Origin: Symsagittifera roscoffensis
Lineage: Eukaryota; Xenacoelomorpha; Acoela; Convolutidae
NCBI RefSeq assembly: GCF_963678635.1
Contig: NC_087062.1
Coordinates: 60,987,584 to 61,051,583, forward strand
Length of the DNA stretch: 64,000 bases
Direction of reading: 5' to 3'
Shown in pieces: positions 1-13,600 of the stretch. The notes under the pieces were generated by a model. That model did not search any database. It was given only the letters and a program-made list of their open reading frames with translations, and was not told where the DNA came from. Made by a program: the position numbers and the translations under genes. How positions within the stretch are numbered: the first letter of the stretch is position 1; each line of letters opens with the position of its first letter.

Positions 1-1697
1 ATTAGTGACTGATCTACCCCTCGAGAAAAACCTGGATAGTCTACCTTGTTTGGGATATTCCTTAGTTGATGCTTGGCTACGTGATCTCTGATATCTTGTA
101 TAGTTCGCTCCTTGTGAGCTTACTTGTTGATTCGAAACTTGAGTCGTGACTTGCTGGTTATTCGCCATCATTGAGAAGTTTCTTGAATTTCTGCAACCAG
201 CTTGGTGTAACTGTGTTTGGCTAGGTAGAACATAACTGTGCATCGGAACGTACGCTTTAGAGGCTTCTGAGTTCCCTGGTGGCGTAGTAGGGGTAATAGT
301 TCTATCACAGCTGTGACTTCGTGTCTGCATTTGCATCATATGGCCTCCTGACTTTCTTTTCTCGGCGTTTTCTAGCTGCACTCTGATTTGCTCTTCTATG
401 TTATGCATGTAAGTCGCGTGCAGCAGCTGCGAGTGTCTTTTGCATGTGCTACCAGTACTGTCTTGGCTCTGTCGCTTTTCCTGGTTCAGGTAATTTCGGT
501 TGGGACGATGTGGATTGCGCAGTAGACTCTGATCACTGTGCAGCGAGCAATTTGACGACGCCGTAGAATGTCGGTTAGATTCAACAGGTGTTCTAGGCAG
601 GATTTGTCTGCCATCTTCGGGTGTAATCGAAGGTTTTCGAGGCGGAACGGGAGGTGTTTGGTTACTCTGGGTATCCAGCGGTAGATGAAGGTAGGTTCTC
701 GGAGGGACTGGCGGTGCAGCATTTGGTTCCATGTTTTCATAAACACATTCATTGCTGACGTTTTCAGTTGTTTGACAACTCGAAGAAACCGACTTCGGTA
801 CGCCATGATTCCCAGGTTTTGAATTTGCATTTGAGCTAGGTGGTTTGTATACCGATATATTTCTGCCCGTTTTGATCGGACGGGGCAAACTGTCTCCCAC
901 TTTTTTATCCTCCATTTTAGCCTGGGATACCCTGGTTTTCTGTTTGGGTTTGGGATTGCTCCCTTTTATTCTGTCAGTTGCGACTGAGTCTACACTAATC
1001 TTCATGCAACTAGTTTGACATGCCTGGGAGTTCTTCGATACTATACTAGTCGCACTTGGCGTCACATCGGCATCTTCCAGAGATTTGTCAAGGACATCAT
1101 CTGAGGATGAGACCAAAGAATCCGTATCATTGTCATCGTCTTCCTCATCGGCAGAGCCGCTATCGCCATTCCCACCTTTTCGCCTAGGCAATGTCCCGAG
1201 AGTAAATCGATTCCATTTTCGTCCCTCAAAAGTTTCATGTAAATATTTTTTACTAAGATTCATAAGCCGTTTGCTGTTCGACACGTTTTGTGAATTGCCC
1301 TTTGCGATACCTGAACTTCCGTTGTAACTACCACGAGGATCGCATTCAGACGTGTTTGTCGAATCCGATGCAGCACTCACACGATTCGAATTGGATCCAT
1401 GCCTACTTCTAGGTGAAGTTTTTCTTTTATATTTGTTGGCGAAGTTTGAATTTATTGTGGGCGACCTACATCTGCCAAGATGTTCGCTATCGTCGTCATT
1501 CTCAGCGTCTGCATCGATATTTTCGCTTTGGCGTTTTGTTGAACCACAAATAGATTGGTTAATTTTACTCTTTTTAGACAGGTTCGGGTTATTCACGTCC
1601 TGCTTGCTTATCCAAGCGTCAGATTGAGAACGTCTCTGGCCGTTTGAACTGATCAAATGAGTTTGATCAACTTTGGTTACAGTGCTCATATTGGACG
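1..1697 (-). CDS. RhoGAPp190: p190RhoGAP exon 11: disordered linker with proline-rich sites (runs off the window)
   Basis: About 565 codons are open to the window edge. The frame begins just after a TAA at an acceptor (TGTAG/TGTAGAG); the TAGAG|CG site has the phase required by exon 10. The content is low complexity: an acidic [13 protein letters not shown] run, Ser-rich stretches, two PPVPPR motifs (class II SH3-binding type, near 760 and 700) and basic ends ([11 protein letters not shown]). The position after pG2 and the composition match the p190 linker, which in vertebrates binds Grb2, PKC and GSK-3 targets. No RhoGAP motif is seen, so that domain must be downstream. Confidence 0.85.
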
Positions 1698-4600
1698 CTC
1701 TACATTCCAAGAAACCCAGTATTTACACCAATAAATCCACGTCGATAGTTAATAACTAAACAGGTTTTCTACATTTTTTCATAATGACCAAATATTTCGT
1801 CCGATTGATCCATAACTGGAATAAATAATAGGGAGATCATGCTGTAAGTAACTACCGAGGAAGCAAAACGCCAATGAGTAATTTCTGTGCGCTGCGCTGT
1901 TTGCTCTCTTCGATCTATCCGCAGTTGAAGCAGTTTGGCTTGTGGTGGTAATTGGCACGGCTCTTTTGGTAAGTATTTTACTACAGTGTCTCAAACCAAT
2001 TGACACAATTCATATTGAGCTAGGACAACCAACGGATTCAGGTCGAAAATAAGTAACCAAAGTACTTAGCCACTGTACAAAATCAGCGAACGTGCTAACT
2101 AGCCAATGAGAAAATAAACTAATTCAAGACACGCTAGGTTAGTAGGCAGGATCAACGTCAAGGGAAACTAGCACTGCAGAAGCATGACTGATCCATGTTT
2201 TGTTTTGAGCTCTTCGGTTTACTGTTTCCCAAAACGGGCAGTAGACTTGTTTAGAAAACAACACGCAACTGTTGTAAACAACTTAATGAATTTCAGCTTT
2301 ATGTCTCCCCCTGGACGCAAACTTTGCCGTTGACTCTCCAATATTGAAAATCTCTTCGGTAACCCATGGAAAACAGAATGTGTAACAAACGCCCGGAAAT
2401 TACGAGGAGACACTCACTATACTTTTCGTACCTGATAAAGAGCTCCAAATGATTCTGTTTGCCTTCTATTCTTGCTGGGAACCTTTCACACAAGAAACCA
2501 TTCTCACTGCAATTCCGTTTCCTTTGATCGCGAGAAAAGACTAGTTAGTTCACATGTGCTCTGTGGCATTGCGCAACAGGCAACAGCTTCGACGGAACCT
2601 CTCTATTTGTTCTAGCCATAAGCTTTTCCAACTTGCTCTCTCCCTGTATTATTTGATCGGGAAATCGAATTCTGGATTACATGGTCGGCCACTAGCAAGC
2701 CAATATCACCATTACAGTAAGCTGCCTCAGCAGTTTTGATCAGGCTTGATTTCAATTTAACTTGCTAAATGCGATCAACCTTAGCGTTGTTTTAAGTTAT
2801 TCAAATACAGAATTCTTTTCGTTCGTATACTTCGCAAGTCGCCAGAAACATCAAAGAATTCGACTCAAGACTTGAGTTCAAAATGCATAGGTATACGTTT
2901 AAGTACCTGTTAATGTTGAAATGCGATAGGTAAAGACATTTGTTCCGCTTCAAACACAGCAATAGCAAACTACTCTGCTTAGCTTATCACCAAAAGCCTT
3001 TCAAAATGATTAAAACGGCCCAAGGTTCAATCGAACAAGCATGGTCGTTTAAGCGCCAAAACCCTTTTAGTACTTCAGGCAGTAATAATTAATTAAACTA
3101 CTTCCTCAATGAACCTCTCTACCACGAATTTCTCGAGGAATTTCGATCATGAGCAGATTGTAAGCTGCGTTTATAAAATACGCTGAAGCACAGTACCAGC
3201 CGTCACAAGAAAGATGGGATGTTCTTCCAGAATGGGAGTACGAGACTACTAGTGAATCATCTTCATTTTACCCTTACTGAAAACATTCTTATTGATAGAC
3301 ATCTACTTTTTTAAAAGTACACATTCAAAAACTGCATGGGACAATGATCACACAAGCAAAACTGAGTTACCTAACCCAACCAAAATAGTTTCAAAAAACA
3401 TGACAAAAGGAAGCCGCTAAAATTTGACGCAAATTTATTTTGCAATTGGTCTCAAAAATATCGAAACCACCGGGAATATACATGAGGTGACTAAAGTTTT
3501 CAGAAAAATTCTCTTATGATGGACATTTTATGATGCAACCATTGAAATTTGGTTGACATTTTTACTTTACATTTTTGACATTAGTTACTAGAGAGCGTAA
3601 TTTCCCTTCAATTTGGCAAATTGATTTAATGAATTTAAAAAGAAACTCTCCCAGAACTTAGAGAGAAAGGAGAGACAGCTGCTGTGCAGGTAGCACAGAA
3701 TGTTCCAACCACTTTGAAAAAAAAATTAAAAACAAAAGACATATCAATGTTGATTCTTTTCGTATGTGATGTTAAAATATACCAAAGCATAGAAAATTAG
3801 TGATATTGGAATCATCAAAAAAAGTTTCAAAAATGAATAAGAAACAAAAAAATGAAAAAAATATAATTTAATAGAAAAAAAAATTCGCAGGCTAATCTTG
3901 TGATTTTTGTAGGCCAAGGCAGAGCTAAATGAAGCTTCTTATAATTTTACTGGAGTTAAACAAGGTTGGCAACATATCAATTGCCAACCGTTATCTTTTT
4001 GGAAAAAATACATCAGATCGATGGAACAAAAAAAATTGAGTTTCATTCGGTTAATGAGTTGCAACCGTTCCCTCTTCGCGAAAAAATCAATCTGATGACA
4101 AGGAACTTGATTACGTTTGTTTGATGACGTTCAATAGCCAAGACATTCAATGTGACGTAAAAAAAAAAACATTTTATTTTTAAATTATAATTTCAAGGCA
4201 AGCTATTAAAACTTTTTTCAATACAATTCAGCTCAACTAGTATTGATGTACCGAATTGATCCACCACATTTTGCAATCGTTGATCAATTGAATCAAAATA
4301 TCAAATTTGCCTGAAACAGTTTCTAAAAAGTTTTTCATCAACCAAACTGTCCAGAACTTAAACTTAAAACAGTTCTCAAAATGTTCAAAGATCTCTAGCT
4401 AGTTTTAAAAAATTTGTCCATAAAATTCAGCATGAAAATTAGAGTGGGTTTGACAGCTTCAATCGGTTCTTTTACAAAAAATACACGCAAGCAAAAAATA
4501 GCCAACAGAGGGTTGGTAAAAGGTAAACGAAAGCCACGAAACCGAAAAAAAACTGACTTGTTTTTCGATTAACTTCAACTTTGAAAAAAAAAGAAATGGC

Positions 4601-7600
4601 CTTAAAGCTCTTTAATTTACAAGAAAAATTTAAGAATGACTATTTTTTGATGAAAATAAACTTAAAAAATGGATCAAAAGCCTAAGTTTTAATTCTACTG
4701 GGAAAACTGAAAATTAAAACCCACTTTCGAAACTACCTTCCTTTTGAGGAAAAGAATTCAACTTGAAAAACAAATAAAAATTCAAGCCGTGAATATGTAA
4801 ATTTTCAGACTTTTCATCTTTGAAAAAACGAAAAAAAAATACACATAGCCAACAGAGAGTTGGAAAAGATTCAATGAACGCAAGGAAACAGAAAACTTTT
4901 CCTTACTTTTGAGGAAAAACTTCAACTTATGAGTTTCACAATGAAAAACATATAGGTTTAAAGCTCTTCAACTTCAAGAACAACTTATTATTTACAATTT
5001 TTTGACACAGACGAATACAAAAAAAAACAGAAAACATAAGTCGAAAAAAAATTTAAGGTGTTGAAAATTACTAGGTGAACCGAAGTTTCGATAAAAAATA
5101 ACTACAGGCCCAGCTAAAGTAAGAAGTAGTGTTTAAAATTGAATGAGTTTGCTATAATGATGCGGCATGAAAAGTGTGATTTCAAAAATAAGACTTGCCA
5201 ATAACATTAGATATTGCTCGGCTATAATAAGTGAGAAAAGTACGAAATTTTGGGATAATCAATTTTTCCAAGGAGATAACATTCTCTATTACAAAAAATT
5301 AGGGAATCGCTGCTTCGGCAAGAACAATTATTGCAACCCGTTCTTTTAATGGAACTTTTTTCCAAGATTTGTTTGTGTGAATTTTAAGAAAATTCGAATA
5401 GTTGCAAAATTAAAAAAAAGTCGAAAAATCTAACAACTGTTCAAAAGACTTTCCAAAATCCATAGCGTTTTTCTGAAAACAGCAGGTTATGGCCGCTTAA
5501 GCAGAGAACATTTTCAAAGCCGGGTTTCTCGATTTAACACAAACTGAGAATTGGCCCAGTAGTTTTCGCATAAAGTCAATAACTTTCCAAAAAAACTGTC
5601 AAAATTTCATAACTTTGATTTGTTTGTAGGCTATAACTTTTTTTCTTAAACAAACTGAGCATAGCTGATTTGAAAGGTAGGCTTTCAACAACCTGTTAAT
5701 TCGATTAAACCCATAATATCAGATCAGGCAGGATAGTTAGCGAGAAAAAAAAAAACGAACATATCAAAAATTTGACGATTCCGAGAATCTTAAACGGAAT
5801 CAACAAGGTTATTCAGAAGGGATTCGGGCAATCTGCAATTTTATTGAACCCAAAACCTCAGATTTGGGAGAGTAGTTTTCGAGAAAAGTCAAAAACTTAG
5901 AAAACAACGGTCAAAATCAGAACTTTTACTTTTCCGAGGGGTAAAATTTTAAGAGTTAAAAAATTTGTGCATAGCCGCATAAGCAAAGGAAATGTCAAAT
6001 CCGTTTTGGGAACTGAACCCAAAATTTCAAGTATGGCAGGGTAGTTTTCGAGAATAATCGAAAACTTTGAGAAGACGGTCAAAAACTCGAAAACTTGACT
6101 TTCAGAGGGCAATACTTTTTGTGTAAAACTTTTTGTTAGTGTGCGCTTATGCAGATGAGCGTTCCACTACTCGTTATCTCATCGAACCCACAAAAACACA
6201 TTTGGGAGAGTAGTTATCGAGAAAAATCAATTTCTTAAAAAAAGACAGTCACAAAATCAAAAATTCTACTTTTCCGAAGGCCAAAACTAATGGAATCAAA
6301 AAATTTGTGTGTAGTTGCATAAGCAAACGATCTTCCCGAAGCCCGCTCTGAGAATTGAACCCCGAGAACATTCAAAAAGTTTATATGCAAGCTCTCAAAA
6401 AATCAAAAACTCGACTTTTCAGAGGGCGATAACTTCTTGCGTAAAACTTTTTGTTGGTGTCCGCTGATGCACTACCTGTTACTTCATCATTGAACTCACA
6501 ATATCATATTTGAGAGGTTATTTATCGAGAAAAGTAGAGATCTACAAAACGGTGAAAAATCAAAAAACTGACTATTCCGAGGCCCATCCTTTAGGTGCAA
6601 AAAATTTCGTCGTAGCCACTTATGCAGGGGAGCTTTTCAAAACAATTATATCAATTAAAACTAAAATCTCATATTTGAGAGTAGTTTTCGAGAAAACGGC
6701 AAAACAATCAAAAATATGGGTCCTACATTCCTCGACACTTTTTCGAAGGTTGTAGACAGGGGTTGAGTAAAAAAACACTCTAGGGGAGTGTGCAGGCACA
6801 CAGAAGAATATGCGGTCTTTCAATTGATACTCCTTTTTTGAAAATCAGGAAAAGTTTCTGTGAAAACTATTTTCCAAAAAAACTTCAAAATTTTTTTAAA
6901 CTGCCCAAAGCTAAAAATGAAATTTCAACAAACAGATTGTTTAAGATACAAGCAACTTGGAAAATGCGGAGGGGGGTGCTACAATTGTGTTGATCTTGAA
7001 ACGTCTCATCATTAGGTCATAAAGCCGACGAAAAAACAGGTCGAAATGATTTTGGCAGAGGAATTTTTTTTAGCGAAACAAAAAAAAATGAAGTCAAGGC
7101 AAGAAAAATTTTAAAATGCAGGCGTAAATCAAACACTGAAAGCAACATTAAAAAACGCTTAGAAAAAAATTATTTCGAAGTTGTGACAACTAAGCCAACA
7201 ACAGATAAGCAGACAAATAATTGGCCGAAAACTTTTTTTGACATTGAATATTTCCCGTTTGAAAAAAATATATGGTCCTGGTCTTTGCCGTCCCAGGCAT
7301 AATCGTTTCCTCCAGGCTAAACTGGCCAGGAACGCTACGAAATTGGAATACATTATGAAACAAGGTAGAAATGAGTCCAGACGAGTCCTGTGGACAAAGT
7401 TGTTTACAGAAAAAAGTCTACTACCCGGTTGCAATACCCTTGTTATCGCAAGGGTAATAACAATAACCTAATTTTAGAAAACTGGATTATTAGGTCAAGT
7501 TTTCATTCCATTGGGAAGTCTGAAAATTAAATTCCACTTTGGAAACTAGAAGTTGATTACGTTTTGATAACCTTTACACTTTTGCTGTATAATACTAGTT

Positions 7601-10600
7601 TGCTCTCCTACCAACAAAGGAAACGAAGTGAGCCAAAAAATCAAAAATGAAAACGCGAAATTTTAACGTGAACAAATTTCAAAGAGTTTTACCTGAAAAA
7701 AAAAATCACCAAGAACTATATACGAATATTCACCACATTCATGACTCTTTTCAAAAAATATAAAACCCTTAAAGCTCTTTCAATTTCAGAAATTTTTCAT
7801 GTTTGAATCTTTTTGACGAAACAAGCCTAGTGAGAAAACGATAGGTTAGTATTCCCACAGGAAATCTAAAAATGAAAATACACTTCTGAAACAAAGCCAC
7901 TCACCGTTTTTTTCTTACTATTTGCAATTTTGTTACCTGATAGCGTACTTTGCCTTCCAATTAGCGAATTAATTTGAATTGAACATAAAAGCAGAGCCGA
8001 AGCGGAGCTTCGCACCACTTGACTTGCGATACATACAACACAGTCATAAAAAAGCATGTCAAAAAATTGAAAAAAGTTGAAAAAACTGGGTAAACTAAAA
8101 ATTTCGCATGTTTCTATAAAGGACAACTAGAGCCCAGCTAAAGCTGGAGGTACGTGTTTGATAATTTTTTGAAATTTTTATACTGATGCGGAACAAAATG
8201 CGTATTTAAAAATTGGACTTAGCACAAAACCTTAATTGTTTCTCTACTAAAATAAGTCAGACGAATTTAAATTTTTGAGATTTTTGGAATTTTCACAGAA
8301 AAAACTTTTCTCCTACAAAAAATAAAGGAGCAGCCGTTTCTGCAGGAACATTTTGCGCAATCGTTTCTGTCGACTGAAAATTTAATCTCAGATTTGATAG
8401 AGTGGTATTTAAGCAAATTCACAAAAATTTTAAAAAAAACGGTCAAGTTCAAGAATTGGCTTTCCGAATTCCGTAACTTTTTTCTGCTAAAAGCAGGTAG
8501 TGGCCGGTAAATAAGAGAAGATTCAAAAATCGGTTTTCTGAATTGAACACTTAAGCTGAGAATTGGCACTATAATTTTCGAATAAAGTCATAAAGCTTAT
8601 ATAAAACGGTCGAAAATTCAAAACTTATATTTAGTTATTTGAAGCCCTTAAAATAGGGACTTCTAAATTAAGGGCCAAATGAAATTTCCTAAGCGTTTTA
8701 ATACACGATATAGCTAAAACGTGCAAAAACACTTTCGTTTAACATGCAAAAAAATAAAACGCTGAAAAAGTTTGAACATGCAAACATAGAGTTCTCTCTT
8801 ACATCTCAACATAGGAACTTCTTAAACATGTGTCACATGAAACGCCAATTAAATAGTAGATAGATGGATAGATAGATTAAAAAATGAGCTTCGAATTAGA
8901 AAAAAAAATTGGGCTACTAGTATATAGAAGAGAAGATTAAATACTAGCCACAAATAACGTAGAGAACAGATGCTATGCAATTTCTAATGCTACTCATATT
9001 TCCACATTAGTGAAAACTTCCAATGACCAGTTTTATTTGCGAGTTAAGCTAGAAAAAAAAAAGTGTTCGTAATAACACACTGAGCTGACGCTAGTGTAAT
9101 TAGCAATTGAAAAGAACTTACGAAGCGGAAACAAGGCCGACAATCTTTGAGCAGACACCAGTTGAGCCGGAAAAAAAATTGTAAAAAAAGACCCCCTGAA
9201 ACTACCCTAAATACAAGTACCAACCCAGTGGTTAAATTTGATTTTTCATGAAATTGAGCATGTCACCACAGCAGCATCATAAGTGTTTCAACTGATTTTG
9301 TTAAACTAGTTGTTAGCCCGAAAAAAAATCCACATTCCGATTTGAAAACGCTTGCTAATCGCAAGCGTAATGAAATCAAAATTCAAACCAAGAAAAATCA
9401 AGTTTGATCGTGAACAAAATTGATGCATTTTCCCGGAAAAGAATGAAAAACTACACGAGCTAAACCACTTTTTTTTAATTAACACTGAACTTGAGCATGT
9501 GAGGCTTATATTAACGCTCAACTTTCTCGAAAAAAAATCTTTTAAAAACGTTACGTGTATTTTGCAAAAATGACCTCGATCGGAACACTCCGTACTACTA
9601 GCACAGCAGCTGACTATTCTGGTGTATAAATGTATAAACTAACACGCATACTCACTGTACGGCCTAGAACTGAAACGAGCCACAGGTGAGACTGGACTCC
9701 TGATTCGCTCCATGTGATCCAGATCCACCACTTGGCTGCCAGTATTACGAGGAACCGATATTGAAGAGGTATCTACTGCCAATGGCGTGACCAAATCACT
9801 CACTCTGGAGCACGACTGCACTGTAACTACTGATTCAGATGAAAACATTAATTTTTTTTCTCTTGCCGGCGATGAATTGAAACTGGAGCTTGCTTGACTA
9901 GAACTCAGAACATGCTCTGAGTTCAACGTGTTCAAGAACGTGCTTTGACCATCCGATTGCGAATGATTTAAGAAGGGGAGAAAAAGGTTTTGGGCTTTTG
10001 TTCTGGGAGAAGTTTGCTGGCACTTGGGTTTGTGATACGCGTGATTAGGCGATAGTGATTGTGACACAGAGCGAGATGGCACTACGTTCTGGTACAGTTT
10101 CTTGTTCGTGGTACTTATTGCAGAGTTGTGTTGCATTCTGTGACGGAACTTAGCTGCTTCAATTTCGATTTGAGGTTTCGCGTTCCAAACGTCCTGCAAG
10201 AACGGAGTAAAAACTGCAGTTTGAGAAGCAAAATTAATCCCTGTCGAGATAAAGCGAGTGTTCGGAGGCTGATACTGATGCAGGTTGGACCTCAAAGCCG
10301 AGGAGAAAATAGAAGCATTATGTTTTTGGATGAGAGGTGCGTCAGGGGTGGGTTCAACCGATAGGAGAATTCTGGGACTATGTGCATTCAAAGGATACAA
10401 ATGGTCCACAACTCTATAAAACAAAACTTTTTTTATGTATTTAACTTTTCAAAACCATGAAAAGTTAACCGGATAAAACCAAGTCGACCGGAAAAAAAAA
10501 ACAAAATTGGAAGAAATTTAAAAAAAAAGACATTTCGCCGAATGCAATAATTCGTAAAATATAGCAAAGACGACATTATGATGAAAAGCAATTAAATTAG

Positions 10601-13600
10601 GATTCATAGCTCTATATCGAGTCCATCCTCCATGACTTTTGATTATTGAGCACCGCTAATTCAATTGAACTTAACTTTGTTTATACTTTTTTTTTACACA
10701 ATAATACTTTTGAGTTCTGACGCTTTTTTGGGAATCTTGAAATCCAAGAAAACCCTACTTTGCCTTCTCACATAAATTTGAGAATTTTTCTGGCCGAAAA
10801 AAAAAACATCTTGGCTTTCTCTAAACTTTAAATTTGTCAAAGCATGTAGGCTTCGTCGTCTAAAATGGATACCACAAATAACCAGATGAGCAAAAAAGAA
10901 TAACTTTCCTGACACACTTACCTCATATTAGCCAGGGAAGCACTTCTAGAAGGCGAATATATGAAGATATAGCCATGTACTACATCTTCAGCCAGCAGCA
11001 GATCTGCAAGTTCATGGAATGCCACCACTGAAAACTTGACAGTCTCTTTTCGCATATCCAGGATTGAATCCATCATTAGACAATTTCCATTCGGTTTCGC
11101 TATATAACAATTCGAGTTGGACAGAAGAGGAGCAAGCACCTCTAATATCTCGAACTGATTCTGGTCACCACAGAGAAGGCACATTGCAACGTGCAAACTA
11201 TGCTTTAGAGAGGAGCTCGACCGAATGTCATTAATTGAAGTCGACTGGTAAAATAGTTCATGGTCGTTTTCTTCTCCGTTCACCGCAAGCAAGCTGTCAA
11301 TTGACTTTGAAGACACAGGTCTCTCAGTTTTTTTATCCCATGCTTCCACCATACGTATCACCCTGCTAACTATATCCCCACAAGTACTGTCCGTTTCCGT
11401 TAGACTGCACTGCATTAAAGAACAGCCGGACAGTCGCTTGGCTAAGCACCTCCCGGATGAATGCAGTGAGCTGTATTCTGTGGAATGGTTGATTGAGAAT
11501 GCAGGGTCACATATTAGCACCATCGTGCACTGGACACCACTGTTTAGTTGGAATGTTACGTCACTTAGGAAACTGAGCGAATCTTTGTCGTAGTAAAGCA
11601 ACAAGAAATCTACAAATAATAAAGGCCTTAAAGCTCTGAAAGTTTGCAATTTTTTTTTTAAATTAAATAAACCCAGATTGAGAAAACTGGAGCAATAGGT
11701 TTAACTTTAATCCTCAGAGAATTCTTTAAATAAACATTTTCGAAACTATCCACTTGAAATTTGAAGTGCCCATATAAAACTTAGCCAACAGGCAAGAACA
11801 AAATAGCACAAAAAAAAACGAAAAAGACATTTTTCAACTTAGAAAAAAAAAAAACAAATTGAAGCTCTTTGAATTTTTCAAATACTGTTCATTATTGGCA
11901 TATTTTTCGCAAAGCTATACCACTTAGAAAAACCGGATCAACTGGTAATTCTTTATTGCGCTGAGAATTCAGAAAATAAAGTCCATTTTTGAAACCAGAA
12001 GTCATTCACGTTTTACGTGACCCTTTCATTTTTATGTTTGCTGGTGAAATTTGCATTCATTTTACAAATGAAATGATTTGAGGATTAAAGAACATAGTCA
12101 ACAGATAGTTCGAAAAAAGTCATTGAGCGCAAAGATTTTTTAAATTTAATTCCCACTTGTATTTTTTACCCATTTTTATTTAGCTAGGAAACCTGAAAAT
12201 TTCACTTTCGAAACTAGAAGTCAATTGAGTTTTCGCGACCTTTACATATTTGCTGTTCGATAGTGGAGTTTGCCTTCCTTTGAACAAAGCCAATAAACTG
12301 AAATTAAAAAAAAATCAAAAGACAAAACGCGAAAAAGTAAATTTGAGCCTGAACAAATTTTATAACTTTTCCCTAGAAAAATTAAAAACATCCCGACTTA
12401 TATAAGAGTCTGAACTCCGTTCTTGGACTCTTAAATAGCCAACAGACAGTTGAATAAGAGTAAATGAACGCAAGTGTACAGCAAAAATATACTGACTTGT
12501 TTTTTTAAAATCTCATATTTCGTATTTCAAAGAACGAAAAAGATGTCCTTACATTTTTTGAATTTCCAGAACAATTTATGATTGGCACTTTTTTTCGATA
12601 AAAGTGACCAAATTAGAGAAAACTGAATAAATTAGTAAAATTTTTATTTTGCAGGGAAATCTGAAAATTGAATTCCACTTTCGATACAAGACGTCAATCA
12701 CGTTTTCCGTGACCTTTTACATTTTTTGCTATTCGATAGTGGAGTTTGCCTTCCTTTTAACAAAGGAATTAAATTAAACTTAAACGGAATCAAAAACCAA
12801 CCGCGAAAAGTAAAATTGAGCATGCACAAAATGAAAATGCAATTTACTCATTAACAAGCAAAAAACTCCTATTAAATCAAAAAATACACTTGAAAGTTTT
12901 GCTGAATCATACAACGTTATCACTCTACTTACAGTTACAGCGTGTTCGTACACTTTCAAGCTCTTTGATTGTGGATATGATTTCGAATCGGAGAGAGCTC
13001 AGTTTATTCTCTGCATGCATACTCCGCATGCACTGCACTAGAGAAGACTGCATTTGAAAAGAGATCGGCTTCAGATTACAGCAAATGCCTGTAGTCACGT
13101 CGAACTTCTGCGGGGACAAAGACTGTATTGACTGATGGTTGATGTAGTGTCTTCGGTCCATTATGAGGCCTCCTGCGACATTTGCGTAGCCATGAGATCT
13201 AGATGGCTTCAGAATTCGATGGTTGGTGTTTCGAGATTGGTTCCGGTCTCCGAACCAGACATCTTCAGCTTCTAAGCAGATGTCCCATCCTCTTCCTACA
13301 GCTTGATTTGACTGAAGGTTGCGGTTGAAAAACGAAGCACTCTTCCGATGTGAAGTCATTTTGGTGTCTTTTGTTACTTTACAAGGACTGACAGATGCTG
13401 AGTGTTGCTTAACCGGAGATTCCTCTGTATTCTGCGTGGAGCTGAAACACGCAATTTGAGATGACATAGCGTTTATTCTTATCATAAGCACTGAACAAGG
13501 TACCTGGAGGTAGTTACAGAGATATTAATTTATAATTTGATCGTCCCGTATTATTTAAAACCACAAAATTTGGTCCCGAATCAAGTGGAGAAAATTGAAA

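Larger units (their letters stand above)
1698..9655 (-). other. Intron 10 of the p190RhoGAP gene: mostly AT-rich old repeats
   Basis: A 7.96-kb interval between exons 10 and 11. The part at 1.78-2.76 kb is less AT-rich and has short open minus-strand stretches with possible splice sites (for example around 2,300-2,500 and 1,870-2,000); extra linker exons there cannot be excluded but have no family match. From 3 to 9.5 kb the sequence is rich in A- and T-runs and holds a diverged 170-bp tandem repeat, a SINE-like head and hairpins, listed separately. Nothing else was recognised. Confidence 0.6.

Noticed and set aside
10694-10915. A possible exon between p190RhoGAP exons 9 and 10 (open frame after CATTTTAG)
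   Set aside because: Direct joining of exon 9 to exon 10 preserves phase and gives continuous similarity to pG2; the extra frame has no similarity and runs through A/T homopolymers.
13491-13517. Premature stop making the p190RhoGAP gene a pseudogene
   Set aside because: All other exons are intact with consistent phases and strong conservation. The single stop lies in a GT...AG segment whose removal keeps the frame, so a tiny intron is preferred, although not proven.
13414-13530. Use of the alternative open frame ([17 protein letters not shown]...) instead of the pG1 frame
   Set aside because: The other frame matches the pseudoGTPase strands ([13 protein letters not shown]) and follows on from exon 6; the alternative shows no similarity here. 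It is used only further downstream (exon 8).
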